The notes under the pieces: model-generated
What the model was told of the DNA's origin: nothing
The model's database searches: none
Seen by the model: only the letters and a program-made list of their open reading frames with translations
From: Pseudomonadota bacterium
Lineage (GTDB): Bacteria; BMS3Abin14
Length of the DNA stretch: 34,509 nt
Assembly: GCA_003228585.1 (NCBI GenBank)
Contig: QIEJ01000038.1
Location: 1-34,509 of the forward strand
Reading direction: 5' to 3'
Shown: one piece after another, positions 24,842-32,007 of the stretch
Numbering within the stretch: position 1 is the stretch's first letter
Layout: each line of letters starts with the position of its first letter
Position numbers and translations under genes: made by a program

Positions 24842-26660
24842 TAAACTCACATCACAGCTGAAATACCTGCCCACGAACCCCGGTGTCTACGTATACCGGG
24901 ACGCAGGTGGACAGCCGCTCTATGTCGGTAAAGCCAAGAACCTGCGAAGGAGGGTCAGACAATACTTTACGGGCCGCCAGGTTGGGCGGACCGCTCTTTT
25001 GGTCACCCATATTGATTCAGTGGAAATTATTGTGGCCGGGTCGGAGAGGGAGGCTCTCCTGATGGAGAGCAATCTAATAAAGACCTGCCGCCCACGGTTC
25101 AATATCGAGCTCAAGGACGACAAGAGCTACCCCTATTTCCGCATCACCGTTCAGGAGGACTACCCGAGGCTGGAGATCACCCGGCGTCCCCACAGGGAAG
25201 GGAGCCTCTACTTCGGGCCGTTTACGGATGTCGGTTCGGCCAGGGAAACAATGAACTACCTTCATCGTGCGTTTCCATTACGCCGCTGCAAAGGTCCGGA
25301 ACCTGGCGGGCGGAGCCGTTCAGGACGGCCCTGCCTGGATTTTCAGATGAGCCGATGTACGGGGCCGTGCGGGAAGGAGATAGGCAGTGAGGACTATCGC
25401 AAGATCGTCGATGGTCTTGTCGATTTTCTGAAAGGTAAAGGGAAAAAGATCGCCCGATCCATGGAGAGTGAGATGAACCGGTTGTCCTCACAGCAGAGGT
25501 ATGAAGAGGCGGCCCGTTTGAGGGACCGGATCCAGGCGATCTACAGCGTGCTTGAGGGGCAGCATGCGGTAGGTGATCCTGGCGACAACCTGGACGTCCT
25601 CGGCTACGGTGCCTCAAATATAATAACTGTGATGGTATGTCTCTTTATAAGGTCCGGTCTTATTGTGGGAAGGCGGGAGATGGTTTTGTCCGGTCAGTTC
25701 GGTGCTGAGGAATCGTTTGAGGCTTTTATATCTACCCATTACAGAAAGGATGTCCATATTCCTCCCCGAGTCCTTTTCCCCATTGGTCTGGAGTTCGCCA
25801 TGGAGCACCAGGAAGTCCTCTCTCAGATCGCGGGACATAAAGTCAGGATACAGAAGCCTTTCAGAGGCAAAGGTGTCGGACTGATCCAGTTGGCAAATGA
25901 GAACGCCAGACAGGCTCTGAAGTCAAATGAGGCAAAACGATCTGAGGCGGCGGACATCACCTCCGAGATCGCCCATTCCCTTGGCCTGCCTGTGCCCCCA
26001 CGGAGGATTGAATGTGTGGACGTCTCTCACACATCAGGGCAACTGGCCTATGGGAGCCTGGTTGTCTGGGAGAACGGGGATCTGGTCAAAAGGGACTATC
26101 GCCTCTTTTCCATTAAGGGGTCCTTGACTCCAGGGGATGATTATGCTGCCCTTGAGGAGGTTCTGACCCGCCGGTTTTCAGGGTCAGCGTCGGAACAACT
26201 CAAGGTACCCGATCTTCTCCTTGTTGACGGCGGCAAGGGACAGCTATCCAGGGTTGAAAGGATCGTGCAAGACCTCCCGGTGCGGGATCTGCCTCTGGCG
26301 GCTATATCAAAAGCAAAGGCTGCCAAAAAAAGGGAAGGCAGCAGAGCCGTGGATGAGATTTACATCCCGGGTCGATCCAATCCCAAACGGCTTGCGCAGC
26401 ACTCGAAAGCCCTTCATCTTCTCCAGATGCTCCGGGACGAGGCACACCGTTTCGCTGTTAACGGACACAGGAAAAAAAGAACCAGAGTCGATCTGCTCAG
26501 CACATTGGATGGGATCAATGGAGTGGGACCGAAAAGGCGCAGAGCACTTTTGACCCGCTTCAGATCCATTGAGGAGATAAAGGCGGCCCCCATCGATGAT
26601 CTGGCTTCCCTCAAGGGCTTCAATCGGAAGATCGCGGCCAGGATCAAGGAGGCCCTGTGA
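24834..26660 (+). CDS. uvrC: Excinuclease ABC subunit C, UvrC
   Basis: UvrC makes both incisions in nucleotide excision repair. The 608-residue product has the N-terminal GIY-YIG nuclease (PGVYVYRDAGGQPLYVGKAK, about residues 16-35), a Cys cluster at CLDFQMSRCTGPC, a UVR domain (RYEEAARLRDRIQAIYSVL), and the RNase H-like second nuclease with D396 in ECVDVSHTSG and D460/D465 in PDLLLVDGGKGQL. Two C-terminal helix-hairpin-helix motifs follow (LDGINGVGPKRRRALL and LASLKGFNRKIAARI). Length matches the family. The ATG lies inside a dispersed repeat, and a good Shine-Dalgarno is not obvious. The 3' end overlaps the mobB start by 4 bp. uvrB-uvrC adjacency is seen in several deltaproteobacteria. Confidence 0.96.
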   Translation: MGDKLTSQLKYLPTNPGVYVYRDAGGQPLYVGKAKNLRRRVRQYFTGRQVGRTALLVTHIDSVEIIVAGSEREALLMESNLIKTCRPRFNIELKDDKSYPYFRITVQEDYPRLEITRRPHREGSLYFGPFTDVGSARETMNYLHRAFPLRRCKGPEPGGRSRSGRPCLDFQMSRCTGPCGKEIGSEDYRKIVDGLVDFLKGKGKKIARSMESEMNRLSSQQRYEEAARLRDRIQAIYSVLEGQHAVGDPGDNLDVLGYGASNIITVMVCLFIRSGLIVGRREMVLSGQFGAEESFEAFISTHYRKDVHIPPRVLFPIGLEFAMEHQEVLSQIAGHKVRIQKPFRGKGVGLIQLANENARQALKSNEAKRSEAADITSEIAHSLGLPVPPRRIECVDVSHTSGQLAYGSLVVWENGDLVKRDYRLFSIKGSLTPGDDYAALEEVLTRRFSGSASEQLKVPDLLLVDGGKGQLSRVERIVQDLPVRDLPLAAISKAKAAKKREGSRAVDEIYIPGRSNPKRLAQHSKALHLLQMLRDEAHRFAVNGHRKKRTRVDLLSTLDGINGVGPKRRRALLTRFRSIEEIKAAPIDDLASLKGFNRKIAARIKEAL

Positions 26661-27157
26661 TCCCGATCGTCCTGTTCGTCGCTCCATCTGGAACGGGGAA
26701 AACCACTCTGGTGGAGGGGGTGATCCGCTGTCTGAAGGAGAGAGGGTTCAGGGTAGGAGCCCTGAAGCACACCAGTCACCGATTGAAATTTGATCATGAA
26801 GGGGCTGATTCATGGCGGTTTACCAGGGCGGGAGCCCAACTCACGGTTATTTCTTCCCCTGATGAGCTTGCCCTCGTCCAGAAAACGGAAATGGAACTTC
26901 CTCTGGAAAATATAGTTGAAAAATACTTTCGTGATGTGGACATTCTTCTGGTTGAGGGATATAAGGCCGGACGCCGTGCCAAGATCGAGGTGTTCAGGGA
27001 TGTGAAGGGTGCGGGTCTGATCAGCAGGGGGGGTCAGAACGATCCTGACCTCGTTGCCGTGGCCAGCGATGTCGAACTCGATCTGGATGTCCCGGTCCTT
27101 CCCCTGGATGATCCTGACGCTGTGGCCGATTTCATTATTGAACGGTTTTTGAGTTAA
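26657..27157 (+). CDS. mobB: Molybdopterin-guanine dinucleotide biosynthesis adapter MobB
   Basis: MobB is a GTP-binding accessory protein in attaching GMP to molybdopterin, used for DMSO-reductase-family enzymes such as formate dehydrogenases and nitrate reductases. The 166-residue product has the P-loop APSGTGKTT at 9-17, GALKHTSHRLKFDHEGADSWR with the conserved His/Asp pair, RAGAQLTVISSPDE, and the Walker B-like region VDILLVEGYKAGRRAKIEVFR. The start is GTG 26657, supported by AAGGAGG (26646-26652), 4 bases before it, and by a 4-bp overlap with uvrC. No mobA or moeA is nearby, so the operon location appears incidental. Length and motifs make the call secure. Confidence 0.95.
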   Translation: MIPIVLFVAPSGTGKTTLVEGVIRCLKERGFRVGALKHTSHRLKFDHEGADSWRFTRAGAQLTVISSPDELALVQKTEMELPLENIVEKYFRDVDILLVEGYKAGRRAKIEVFRDVKGAGLISRGGQNDPDLVAVASDVELDLDVPVLPLDDPDAVADFIIERFLS

Positions 27158-27272
27158 TTTAAAATACAGAATACAGGAAACAGTTATTCCGACGGTGAGA
27201 CTAGGCGACGGGGCGACCGGGTGATAAAATCGCTCAGTCGCAAAATCTCCAGGTCGCTAAATCATTACGATT

Positions 27273-27396
27273 GTCATCGCGAGCGACCCGGATTATTGGG
27301 AGAGCGTAGCGATCTCGGATATATGGGACTGCTGCTGTCACTTTGTTCCCTGAGATTGCCACGTCGGTCACAGATTGTTGCCCTCCTCGCAATGAC
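27273..27396 (+). repeat. Dispersed GTCATTGCGA repeat, copy D
   Basis: Begins GTCATCGCGAGCGACC and ends CCTCGCAATGAC, with CTGAGATTGCCACGTCGG inside; same orientation and word order as copies A, C and E. It occupies the 350-bp gap between mobB and the transglycosylase gene (27158-27507). Before it lies a GGCGAC/CGCTCAGTCGC-rich tract resembling 7580-7611. I see no gene in this gap. Confidence 0.8.
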
Positions 27397-27507
27397 AAAC
27401 GTTTACCGTAAAACCGGTCCTGGTTTTGCATATTCAGGGTATAATTTCAGAAAATTGGGCAAATTAAAGGAGATCACAGGTTTCAAAACCCAAAATGGTC
27501 ACACTTT

Positions 27508-28092
27508 ATGAAGAAAATTAACACCTTTATAGCTGTACTTGCTGCTCTGGGCCTTATCCCTCTGGTTGTCAGCGCGGATATCTACCGGTATATGGATGAG
27601 CGGGGAGTCGTATCTTTTACCGACAACCCAAAACACTCCGGGTACAGAATATACCTGAGGGAGAGCAGCACCGGGCTGGGGCAGGTACAGATGAAATACT
27701 ATCCTTACCGCACTGTGGTCAGGAAGGCGTGCTTGATATACAATCTGGAGGAGCCTCTCCTCCGGGCAGTGATAGAGGTGGAATCCGATTACAACAAGTA
27801 TGCGGTTTCCAGTGCAGGTGCCCGGGGATTGATGCAGCTTATGCCGGCAACCATCCAGTACATGGGCGTCGGCAATCCCTGGGACCCGAAACAGAACATC
27901 ATGGGCGGAGCCAAATATTTAAAGGGGCTCATGAAACGTTTCTCAGGCGACCTCCCGCTGGCTCTGGCGGCATACAATGCAGGTCCCAACGCGGTCATTA
28001 AATACGGAAAAATACCTCCTTATCCACAAACGGAAAGGTATGTCATGAAGGTTATGGACCGGTATTACAGGTATGCCGGTTTCAAAAACTGA
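27508..28092 (+). CDS. Small exported lytic transglycosylase (SLT domain)
   Basis: A 194-residue exported murein transglycosylase. It has a signal peptide (INTFIAVLAALGLIPLVVSA, cut near residue 23), a short DUF4124-like segment (DIYRYMDERGVVSFTDNPK), and then an SLT lysozyme-like domain at about residues 72-190. The domain has AVIEVESDYNKYAVSSAGA with catalytic Glu92, ARGLMQLMPATIQYMGV, MGGAKYLKGLMKRF, LALAAYNAGPNAVIKYG and PPYPQTERYVMKVMDRY. This set is typical of the Slt70/MltE-type family and of the small SLT proteins common in deltaproteobacteria. It cleaves peptidoglycan glycan strands to anhydro products. It stands alone between two repeat-rich gaps, so the context gives no further clue. 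Confidence 0.92.
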   Translation: MKKINTFIAVLAALGLIPLVVSADIYRYMDERGVVSFTDNPKHSGYRIYLRESSTGLGQVQMKYYPYRTVVRKACLIYNLEEPLLRAVIEVESDYNKYAVSSAGARGLMQLMPATIQYMGVGNPWDPKQNIMGGAKYLKGLMKRFSGDLPLALAAYNAGPNAVIKYGKIPPYPQTERYVMKVMDRYYRYAGFKN

Positions 28093-28330
28093 ATTGCATT
28101 TTAGCATCAATTTGTCTTACGCAGAGCCCGCCAGGGAAAACTGGATTTTGATTATTACACAGAACGATGAGAGCTTGGACCACAGCGCAGCCATTTTCAG
28201 GCTGCTCCACAGGGTTTCACAGGGAAAACCTGTCTCACGCTCGTTCGTCACACCCATCGCGCCGCAGGCGTGATGACTCACTAAAGCCGCAAAGCTCGCA
28301 AAGAAGAGCGCATGCCCCTCACCAAAGTCG

Positions 28331-28389
28331 GTTGAGACCTTGCATACATGGATCAAAGTTCACTTTTGTCCCTGTGTGCAAGGCTCAAC
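28331..28389 (+). repeat. 59-nt imperfect hairpin
   Basis: The left end GTTGAGACCTTGCA pairs with the right end TGCAAGGCTCAAC with one bulged A. The inner part continues partial pairing around AAAG-TTCA-CTTT at the tip. No T tract follows, so it is not a classical terminator. No second copy is seen in this window. Confidence 0.5.
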
Positions 28390-28406
28390 ACCTGATTTCC
28401 TGGAAA

Positions 28407-28437
28407 TCCCTCTCCCTCGGGAGAGGTTTGGTGAGGG
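28407..28437 (+). repeat. CCCTCTCCCTCGGGAGAGG REP-like repeat
   Basis: Short palindromic unit followed by TTTGGTGAGGGGAG. It resembles, from memory, the widespread REP-like motif CCCTCTCCC...GGGAGAGGG...GGTGAGGG. Single copy in this window. Confidence 0.55.
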
Positions 28438-28795
28438 GAGTTTATTCTTGACCCCAAGACTGCCACGTCCCCTTCGATCCCGCCGGCGGCGGAACTCAGG
28501 GACCTCGCAGTTACGGGCACTTTGGACACAAAGATGGCACAATAGAAAACGGGCGTGAGGAAAAATTTGTTTCATGCAAAGCACGCAAAGAAGGGCAATT
28601 CATTATTCGACTAATCCAGGGTTAAGGTTTCCTTGGCGTCCTTTGCGGCTTGAGTGACCGGAGGGAACGGGCGTGAGAAAATTTTGGATCTTGGGTCTTG
28701 GATTTTGGATAAGAAATCTATCTGGAATCTGAAATTTGGAATTTGCAATCCGGAATCCAGCAGGTACTCATTTCCCGGATGAACCAGGACTTAAA

Positions 28796-28845
28796 GTTGA
28801 TGGCTTCGCAAAAAGTCCCGCCTGGACTTTTTGCGACACTGTCAA
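28796..28845 (-). repeat. Compact TCGCAAAAAGTCC hairpin element
   Basis: TCGCAAAAAGTCC (28806-28818), loop CGCCT, GGACTTTTTGCGA (28824-28836): a perfect 13-bp stem. Flanks GTTGATGGCT and CACTGTCAA match the outer ends of the larger element at 19174-19333 on the opposite strand. Confidence 0.75.
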
Positions 28846-28891
28846 AGTTAAAGGTTGAAATAGTGCTCCAAAATATTGTATTCGTTAAAAC

Positions 28892-29452
28892 ATGAAATTG
28901 AACACGTTGCCCAACTGGTTAACGATAAGCCGCATTTTTTCGCTGCCGGTTTTTCTGGTCCTTGCTTATTTCCCCAGCCGTGCCTTTGGAATAGCAGCAG
29001 CTCTGGTTTTTTCAGCCGCTGCCATCACTGATCTGCTTGACGGTTACTTTGCGAGGAAAACAGGGCAGGTCAGCGAATTCGGTATGCTCATAGACCCCAT
29101 TGCTGACAAGATCATTGTGGCCTCTGCCCTTATCATGCTGATCCATCTGAATCGCGTGCCCGCATGGATGGTTGCCCTGATCATCTCGAGGGAATTTGCT
29201 GTTTCCGGTCTCAGAGCCTACGCGGGGTCGCGGAATGTGGTTCTGCCGGCGACCTTTCCGGGTAAGCTGAAAACAACCCTCCAGATTCTGGCAATCATTG
29301 CGCTGCTGGTGCACTATCCTGTCTGGGGATTCCCATTCAGAGAGTTGGGATGGATTCTCTTTTTAGCCGCTTTTGTCGCCACGATGTGGTCCGGGTATAC
29401 CTACTTTCGCGATTACGCCCGGAGTATGAAGGAGGAGAGTGGAGGTGAATAG
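28892..29452 (+). CDS. pgsA: CDP-diacylglycerol-glycerol-3-phosphate 3-phosphatidyltransferase PgsA
   Basis: PgsA makes phosphatidylglycerophosphate, the first committed step to phosphatidylglycerol and cardiolipin, at the inner membrane. The 186-residue product has several membrane helices and opens with LNTLPNWLTISRI, the usual PgsA start. The CDP-alcohol phosphotransferase motif D-x2-DG-x2-AR-x8-G-x3-D-x3-D is complete: D47, D50-G51, A54-R55, G64, D68, D72. The following ISREFAVSGLRAYAGSRN and PGKLKTTLQ also match PgsA rather than other family members. The gene stands alone after the repeat-rich gap; a clear Shine-Dalgarno is not visible before the ATG. It is followed by another repeat copy and tRNA-Gly. 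Confidence 0.95.
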   Translation: MKLNTLPNWLTISRIFSLPVFLVLAYFPSRAFGIAAALVFSAAAITDLLDGYFARKTGQVSEFGMLIDPIADKIIVASALIMLIHLNRVPAWMVALIISREFAVSGLRAYAGSRNVVLPATFPGKLKTTLQILAIIALLVHYPVWGFPFRELGWILFLAAFVATMWSGYTYFRDYARSMKEESGGE

Positions 29453-29502
29453 GGCACAGGGCGTGAGGGCGGACGCCGGGGCGCGGAGATTCGCAATGGG
29501 GA

Positions 29503-29537
29503 GATAGGGCGCATGGGAGCATGGGCGATAGGGCGCA
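29503..29537 (+). repeat. GATAGGGCGCATGGG repeat after pgsA
   Basis: GATAGGGCGCATGGG (29503-29517) and CATGGGCGATAGGGCGCA (29520-29537) are two overlapping units of the family also present at 7612-7629 and 24824-24841. Confidence 0.65.
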
Positions 29538-29556
29538 GAACGGAAAAATAACGATT

Positions 29557-29666
29557 GTCATCGCGAGCTGCTTGGGTGGCGAAGCGATCTCAGTAATAAG
29601 AGACTGCCGCAGTCGCTTTACTCCACGAGATTGCCGCGTCGTTCCTTCGTCACTCCTCGCAATGAC
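29557..29666 (+). repeat. Dispersed GTCATTGCGA repeat, copy E
   Basis: Begins GTCATCGCGAGCTGCTTGG and ends CTCCTCGCAATGAC; internal GAGACTGCCGCAGTCGC and ACGAGATTGCCGCGTCG match the same blocks in copies A, C and D. Located between pgsA and tRNA-Gly, in gene orientation. Confidence 0.8.
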
Positions 29667-29748
29667 AAGCGCCTGTTCTGGAATTTGCAATTTGGAATCT
29701 GGAATATATAAAATAGTCGAAATATAGGCTCCGGTGTCGATTAACCTC

Positions 29749-29777
29749 TTGATACCAAAAAGGTATTTTGCTATAAA
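29749..29777 (+). promoter_or_regulatory. Promoter of tRNA-Gly
   Basis: TTGATA (29749-29754), 17-bp spacer, TATAAA (29772-29777): close to the sigma-70 consensus. The -10 box ends 12 bases before the first base of the tRNA, the position expected for a tRNA promoter. Confidence 0.75.
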
Positions 29778-29789
29778 TTACGGCTGAAA

Positions 29790-29864
<75 letters not shown>

Positions 29865-29874
29865 CTCGACGCAT

Positions 29875-29908
29875 AAAGGCCCTTCCAAACCTGGAAGGGC
29901 CTTTATTT
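29875..29908 (+). terminator. Terminator after tRNA-Gly
   Basis: AAAGGCCCTTCCA (29875-29887) and TGGAAGGGCCTTT (29892-29904) form a perfect 13-bp stem with a 4-base loop, followed by ATTTG. The T run is short, but the stem is strong and starts 11 bases after the tRNA. Confidence 0.8.
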
Positions 29909-30216
29909 GCTCGTGGCAGGCCAAATTCGGTAACCGTACGACACGAGTCACGCCATAGGCGTGATCGAGTTTCCCGCCTGCCCTGAGCTTGTCGAAGGGA
30001 GCAAGGTGCCGTCAGCAAGAGCACCGCGTCGAGGGGCACACCATTGAGCTTTAGATGTCCTGAGCTTGTGGTTCGACAAGCTCACCACTCTGAGCAAGCA
30101 AAGTGCGTCGAAGGGTCGAAGGAAAACCTGGAACTTGAAACGGGTTACAAGAGCCCCGTTATTCAAGACGATGACTGATAGGTGAGCCATGGCAAAAAGC
30201 ACCGGAAGCTGTTAAA
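29909..30216. other. Gene-free gap with CCCTGAGCTTGTCGAAGGG-type repeats
   Basis: No gene is supported. CCCTGAGCTTGTCGAAGGG lies at 29981-29999; TGAGCTTGT...ACAAGCTCA forms a 9-bp stem at 30061-30084; AAGTGCGTCGAAGGG follows near 30101-30115. GTCACGCCATAGGCGTGA (29947-29964) is another small palindrome. The right end carries the crp-family ribosome-binding site. Confidence 0.6.
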
Positions 30217-30912
30217 TTGACGACTACTATGAGTGGATGGAACCTGGAACAGAAAGCGGACCTGATGGACAGATTCCCCATTTTCTCGGGTCTGTCCAGG
30301 GAATTTCATTTGGAACTGGCCAAGGTTGCCAGACCGATTCGAATAGGCAGGAAAGAGGTTCTGTTCCGTGAGGGTGACCCTGCCAACGGTTTTTATCTCC
30401 TTGTTGAGGGCAAGATCAAGTTGATCAAGATAAGTCCGGGAGGCAAGGAGCAGATCCTGCATTTTGTCAAAGCGGAGAACTCATTCGCCGAGGCCGCACT
30501 TTACACGGATGGAAAGTTTCCCGCCTTTGCGGAAGCGCTGGATGATTCAACCCTGCTTTTTATCCCCAGTGCCGGGTTTTCTGACCTGCTGGCCGGCAAC
30601 CAGGAGCTGGCTATGAACCTCATCGCACATCTGGCCCAGCTTCTGCAGATTCTTTCAATGAAAGTGGAGGAACTGTCCCTTATGGATGCCACATCCCGGC
30701 TCAGCCGCTACCTGTTGGCAAACATGAACCGGGAGACAGGACTGGCCAAGCTTTCCATGGGTAAAGGCCAGACTGCCTCCAGCATGGGGATGGCGGTGGA
30801 GACATTCTCGAGGACGCTGACCAAGCTCAAGGAGGACGGGATCGTCAAGGAAGTGTCACCCGGGATCATCCAGGTCCTTGACCTCAATGCCCTGGAGCTT
30901 CTCACAGGCTAA
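30217..30912 (+). CDS. Crp/Fnr-family transcriptional regulator without cysteines
   Basis: A 231-residue Crp/Fnr-family protein. The N-terminal cyclic-nucleotide-binding fold (about residues 18-135) includes FPIFSGLSREFHLELAKVA, LFREGDPANGFYLLVEGKIKLIKISPGGKEQILHFV and FAEAALYTDGKFPAFAEAL. A long dimerisation helix and a C-terminal winged helix-turn-helix follow (QTASSMGMAVETFSRTLTKLKEDGIV as recognition region, about 187-212). It has no cysteine, so it cannot carry an Fnr-type iron-sulfur cluster; the region normally contacting cAMP lacks the strict R-S pair (AEAALY instead), so a different or haem-type ligand is possible. TTG 30217 with GGAAG at 30203-30207 is taken as start; ATG 30229 is an alternative. 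The next + gene encodes a YgbA-type protein, suggesting a nitrosative-stress regulator such as HcpR or DNR. Confidence 0.92.
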   Translation: MTTTMSGWNLEQKADLMDRFPIFSGLSREFHLELAKVARPIRIGRKEVLFREGDPANGFYLLVEGKIKLIKISPGGKEQILHFVKAENSFAEAALYTDGKFPAFAEALDDSTLLFIPSAGFSDLLAGNQELAMNLIAHLAQLLQILSMKVEELSLMDATSRLSRYLLANMNRETGLAKLSMGKGQTASSMGMAVETFSRTLTKLKEDGIVKEVSPGIIQVLDLNALELLTG

Positions 30913-30925
30913 AGAACCCTTTTTG

Positions 30926-31047
30926 AACCACAGAGGTCACAGAGGTTGTTCTTTTGTTTGAATCAAGTGAAAATTAATCCTGTCAAACTAATTTAGAAAG
31001 TACCAATAGTTTAAGCACTTCTCTGTGCTCTCTGTGTTCTCTGTGGT
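30926..31047 (+). repeat. CAGAG-rich inverted repeat in the crp-ygbA gap
   Basis: AACCACAGAGGTCACAGAGG (30926-30945) faces CTCTGTGCTCTCTGTG...CTCTGTGGT (31021-31047), an imperfect inverted repeat spanning about 120 bp. The 201-bp gap holds no gene. From memory, similar CACAGAG repeats occur in other deltaproteobacterial genomes. Confidence 0.6.
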
Positions 31048-31113
31048 AAAATTTTTTGCTGAGTATTTACTCTGATCAAGGATTTTCCTGTCGAAAAGAA
31101 TAATAAACCTCAC

Positions 31114-31440
31114 ATGATGATAAACTCGGAATTTCAGGCGGATGCGGATAAACTTGAGAAGTTCGTTTCCTTGTACTGCCGGAGCCACCACAAGGACAGG
31201 GAAAAGGAATCCTTTGATTTTTTGTATCAAAGGGTTCCAGTCCGGATCGAAGGTGGTTCGGAACTGTGCGCGGAATGTTCAAAACTCCTGAAATACGCCA
31301 TTATCATGAGGGTTCTGTGCCCTCTGGATCCCAAACCGAGGTGCAGAAAATGCCCTCAGAACTGCTTTCGGTCCGAACATTGGAAATCCCTGGAAGAAGT
31401 CATGAAGTATTCCGGCCCAAGAAGTATTTTTCTGAAATGA
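31114..31440 (+). CDS. YgbA-type protein (nitrous oxide-stimulated promoter family)
   Basis: A 108-residue cysteine-rich protein. Seven Cys are present (22, 52, 55, 69, 77, 80, 84), and the order YCRSHH, LCAECSKLLKYA, MRVLCPLDPKPRCRKCPQNCF, then VMKYSGPRS matches the YgbA_NO family. E. coli ygbA belongs to the NsrR (NO-sensing) regulon and is linked to recovery from nitric oxide. The cysteines suggest a metal or iron-sulfur site; the biochemical role is not established. ATG 31114 and 31117 are tandem starts; no good Shine-Dalgarno is seen. It follows a Crp/Fnr-type gene by 201 bp. The last codons and the stop lie within a strong hairpin. Confidence 0.88.
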   Translation: MMINSEFQADADKLEKFVSLYCRSHHKDREKESFDFLYQRVPVRIEGGSELCAECSKLLKYAIIMRVLCPLDPKPRCRKCPQNCFRSEHWKSLEEVMKYSGPRSIFLK

Positions 31441-31458
31441 CAATACTTCTTGGGCCGG
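31412..31458 (+). terminator. Perfect 17-bp hairpin overlapping the ygbA stop codon
   Basis: CCGGCCCAAGAAGTATT (31412-31428) and AATACTTCTTGGGCCGG (31442-31458) are perfect complements with a 13-base loop that contains the stop codon (31438-31440). No T run follows on the + strand, so intrinsic termination is doubtful. It could instead protect the mRNA 3' end or be a palindromic repeat. Confidence 0.6.
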
Positions 31459-31605
31459 GGTTCCGAGTCCCGAGTTCCTGGTTCCTGGGAAGTTAGCAGT
31501 TAAACTAGAGACCAGAGACAAGAAACTAGAAACTCCCATCACGCGGTTCATGAAGTACGTTGGATTCGGCTTGCGTTATGGCAATAGTATTTTCAGTCGG
31601 TTAAG
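31459..31605. other. Leader of tRNA-Cys with degenerate repeats
   Basis: Contains AGTTCCTGGTTCCTGGGA and GAGACCAGAGACAAGAAACTAG words (31504-31530, similar to 31857-31885). A possible tRNA promoter is TTGGAT (31560-31565) with TAGTAT (31585-31590), a poor 19-bp spacing. No gene. Confidence 0.4.
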
Positions 31606-31680
31606 GGCGCCATCGCCAAGTGGTAAGGCAGAGGCCTGCAAAGCCTTTATTCCCCGGTTCGAATCCGGGTGGCGCCTCCA
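31606..31680 (+). tRNA. tRNA-Cys (anticodon GCA)
   Basis: A 75-nt cloverleaf with encoded CCA. Acceptor GGCGCCA pairs with TGGCGCC and the discriminator is T, as expected for tRNA-Cys. The D arm includes CGCCAAGTGGTAAGGC, the anticodon loop CTGCAAA gives GCA, and the T arm CCCGGTTCGAATCCGGG is complete. It has a strong terminator directly downstream. Confidence 0.96.
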
Positions 31681-31682
31681 TT

Positions 31683-31723
31683 AAAAAAACTCCCGGTCGG
31701 GATAATGACTGGGAGTTTTTTTT
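31683..31723 (+). terminator. Rho-independent terminator after tRNA-Cys
   Basis: ACTCCCGGTC (31689-31698) pairs with GACTGGGAGT (31707-31716), one G-T pair and an 8-base loop. The A run before it and the eight-T run after it (31716-31723) extend the stem. It starts 2 bases after the tRNA. Confidence 0.92.
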
Positions 31724-31757
31724 GTATGGATGTGTGGGGGTATGGGGGGAAGGCGTT

Positions 31758-31806
31758 GTCATTGCGAGGAGTCACACAAAATGTGTGAGGACGTGGCAAT
31801 CCCGGA
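31758..31806 (-). repeat. Dispersed GTCATTGCGA repeat, copy F (inverted half copy)
   Basis: GTCATTGCGAGGAGTCAC ... GACGTGGCAATCCC is the reverse complement of the right-hand end of copies A, C, D and E, and it ends where their middle block would begin. It is the only inverted copy, lying between + strand tRNA-Cys and the minus-strand regulator gene. The rest of this 327-bp gap holds only GAGATCAGAGACCAGAGG words (31857-31885). Confidence 0.75.
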
Positions 31807-32007
31807 AAAGGTTTAAAGCAGCGCACTCCCCGAAGGGGTTTCTGACAGGATTTATTAGAGATCAGAGACCAGAGGTCGGAGGTCAGAACAAATTAAGGTA
31901 AAAGACGTTCGGAGCAAAGAGGAACGAAGCCTGATTTTAAGAGTACTGGGTGAGAGACGCTTTGACTCCGGTCGTCTATGCGGTTGAAATTCCTCCTTTT
32001 TTTGCAT

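Larger units (their letters stand above)
28093..28891. other. 800-bp gene-free region made of assorted repeats
   Basis: I find no credible gene here. It contains CGCAAAG-rich words (28284-28302, 28570-28592, 28635-28655), a 59-nt hairpin (28331-28389), a CCCTCTCCCTCGGGAGAGG repeat (28408-28437), TTGGATCTTGGGTCTTGGATTTTGGATAAGAAA-like sequence (28684-28716, shared with 7816), GGAATCTGAAATTTGGAATT words (28722-28760) and the compact TCGCAAAAAGTCC element (28796-28845). Confidence 0.65.

Noticed and set aside
28093-28560. Short open frames in the 28.1-28.6 kb zone (for example 28167-28451)
   Set aside because: Composition follows the repeats, no family resemblance, no ribosome-binding site; treated as non-coding.
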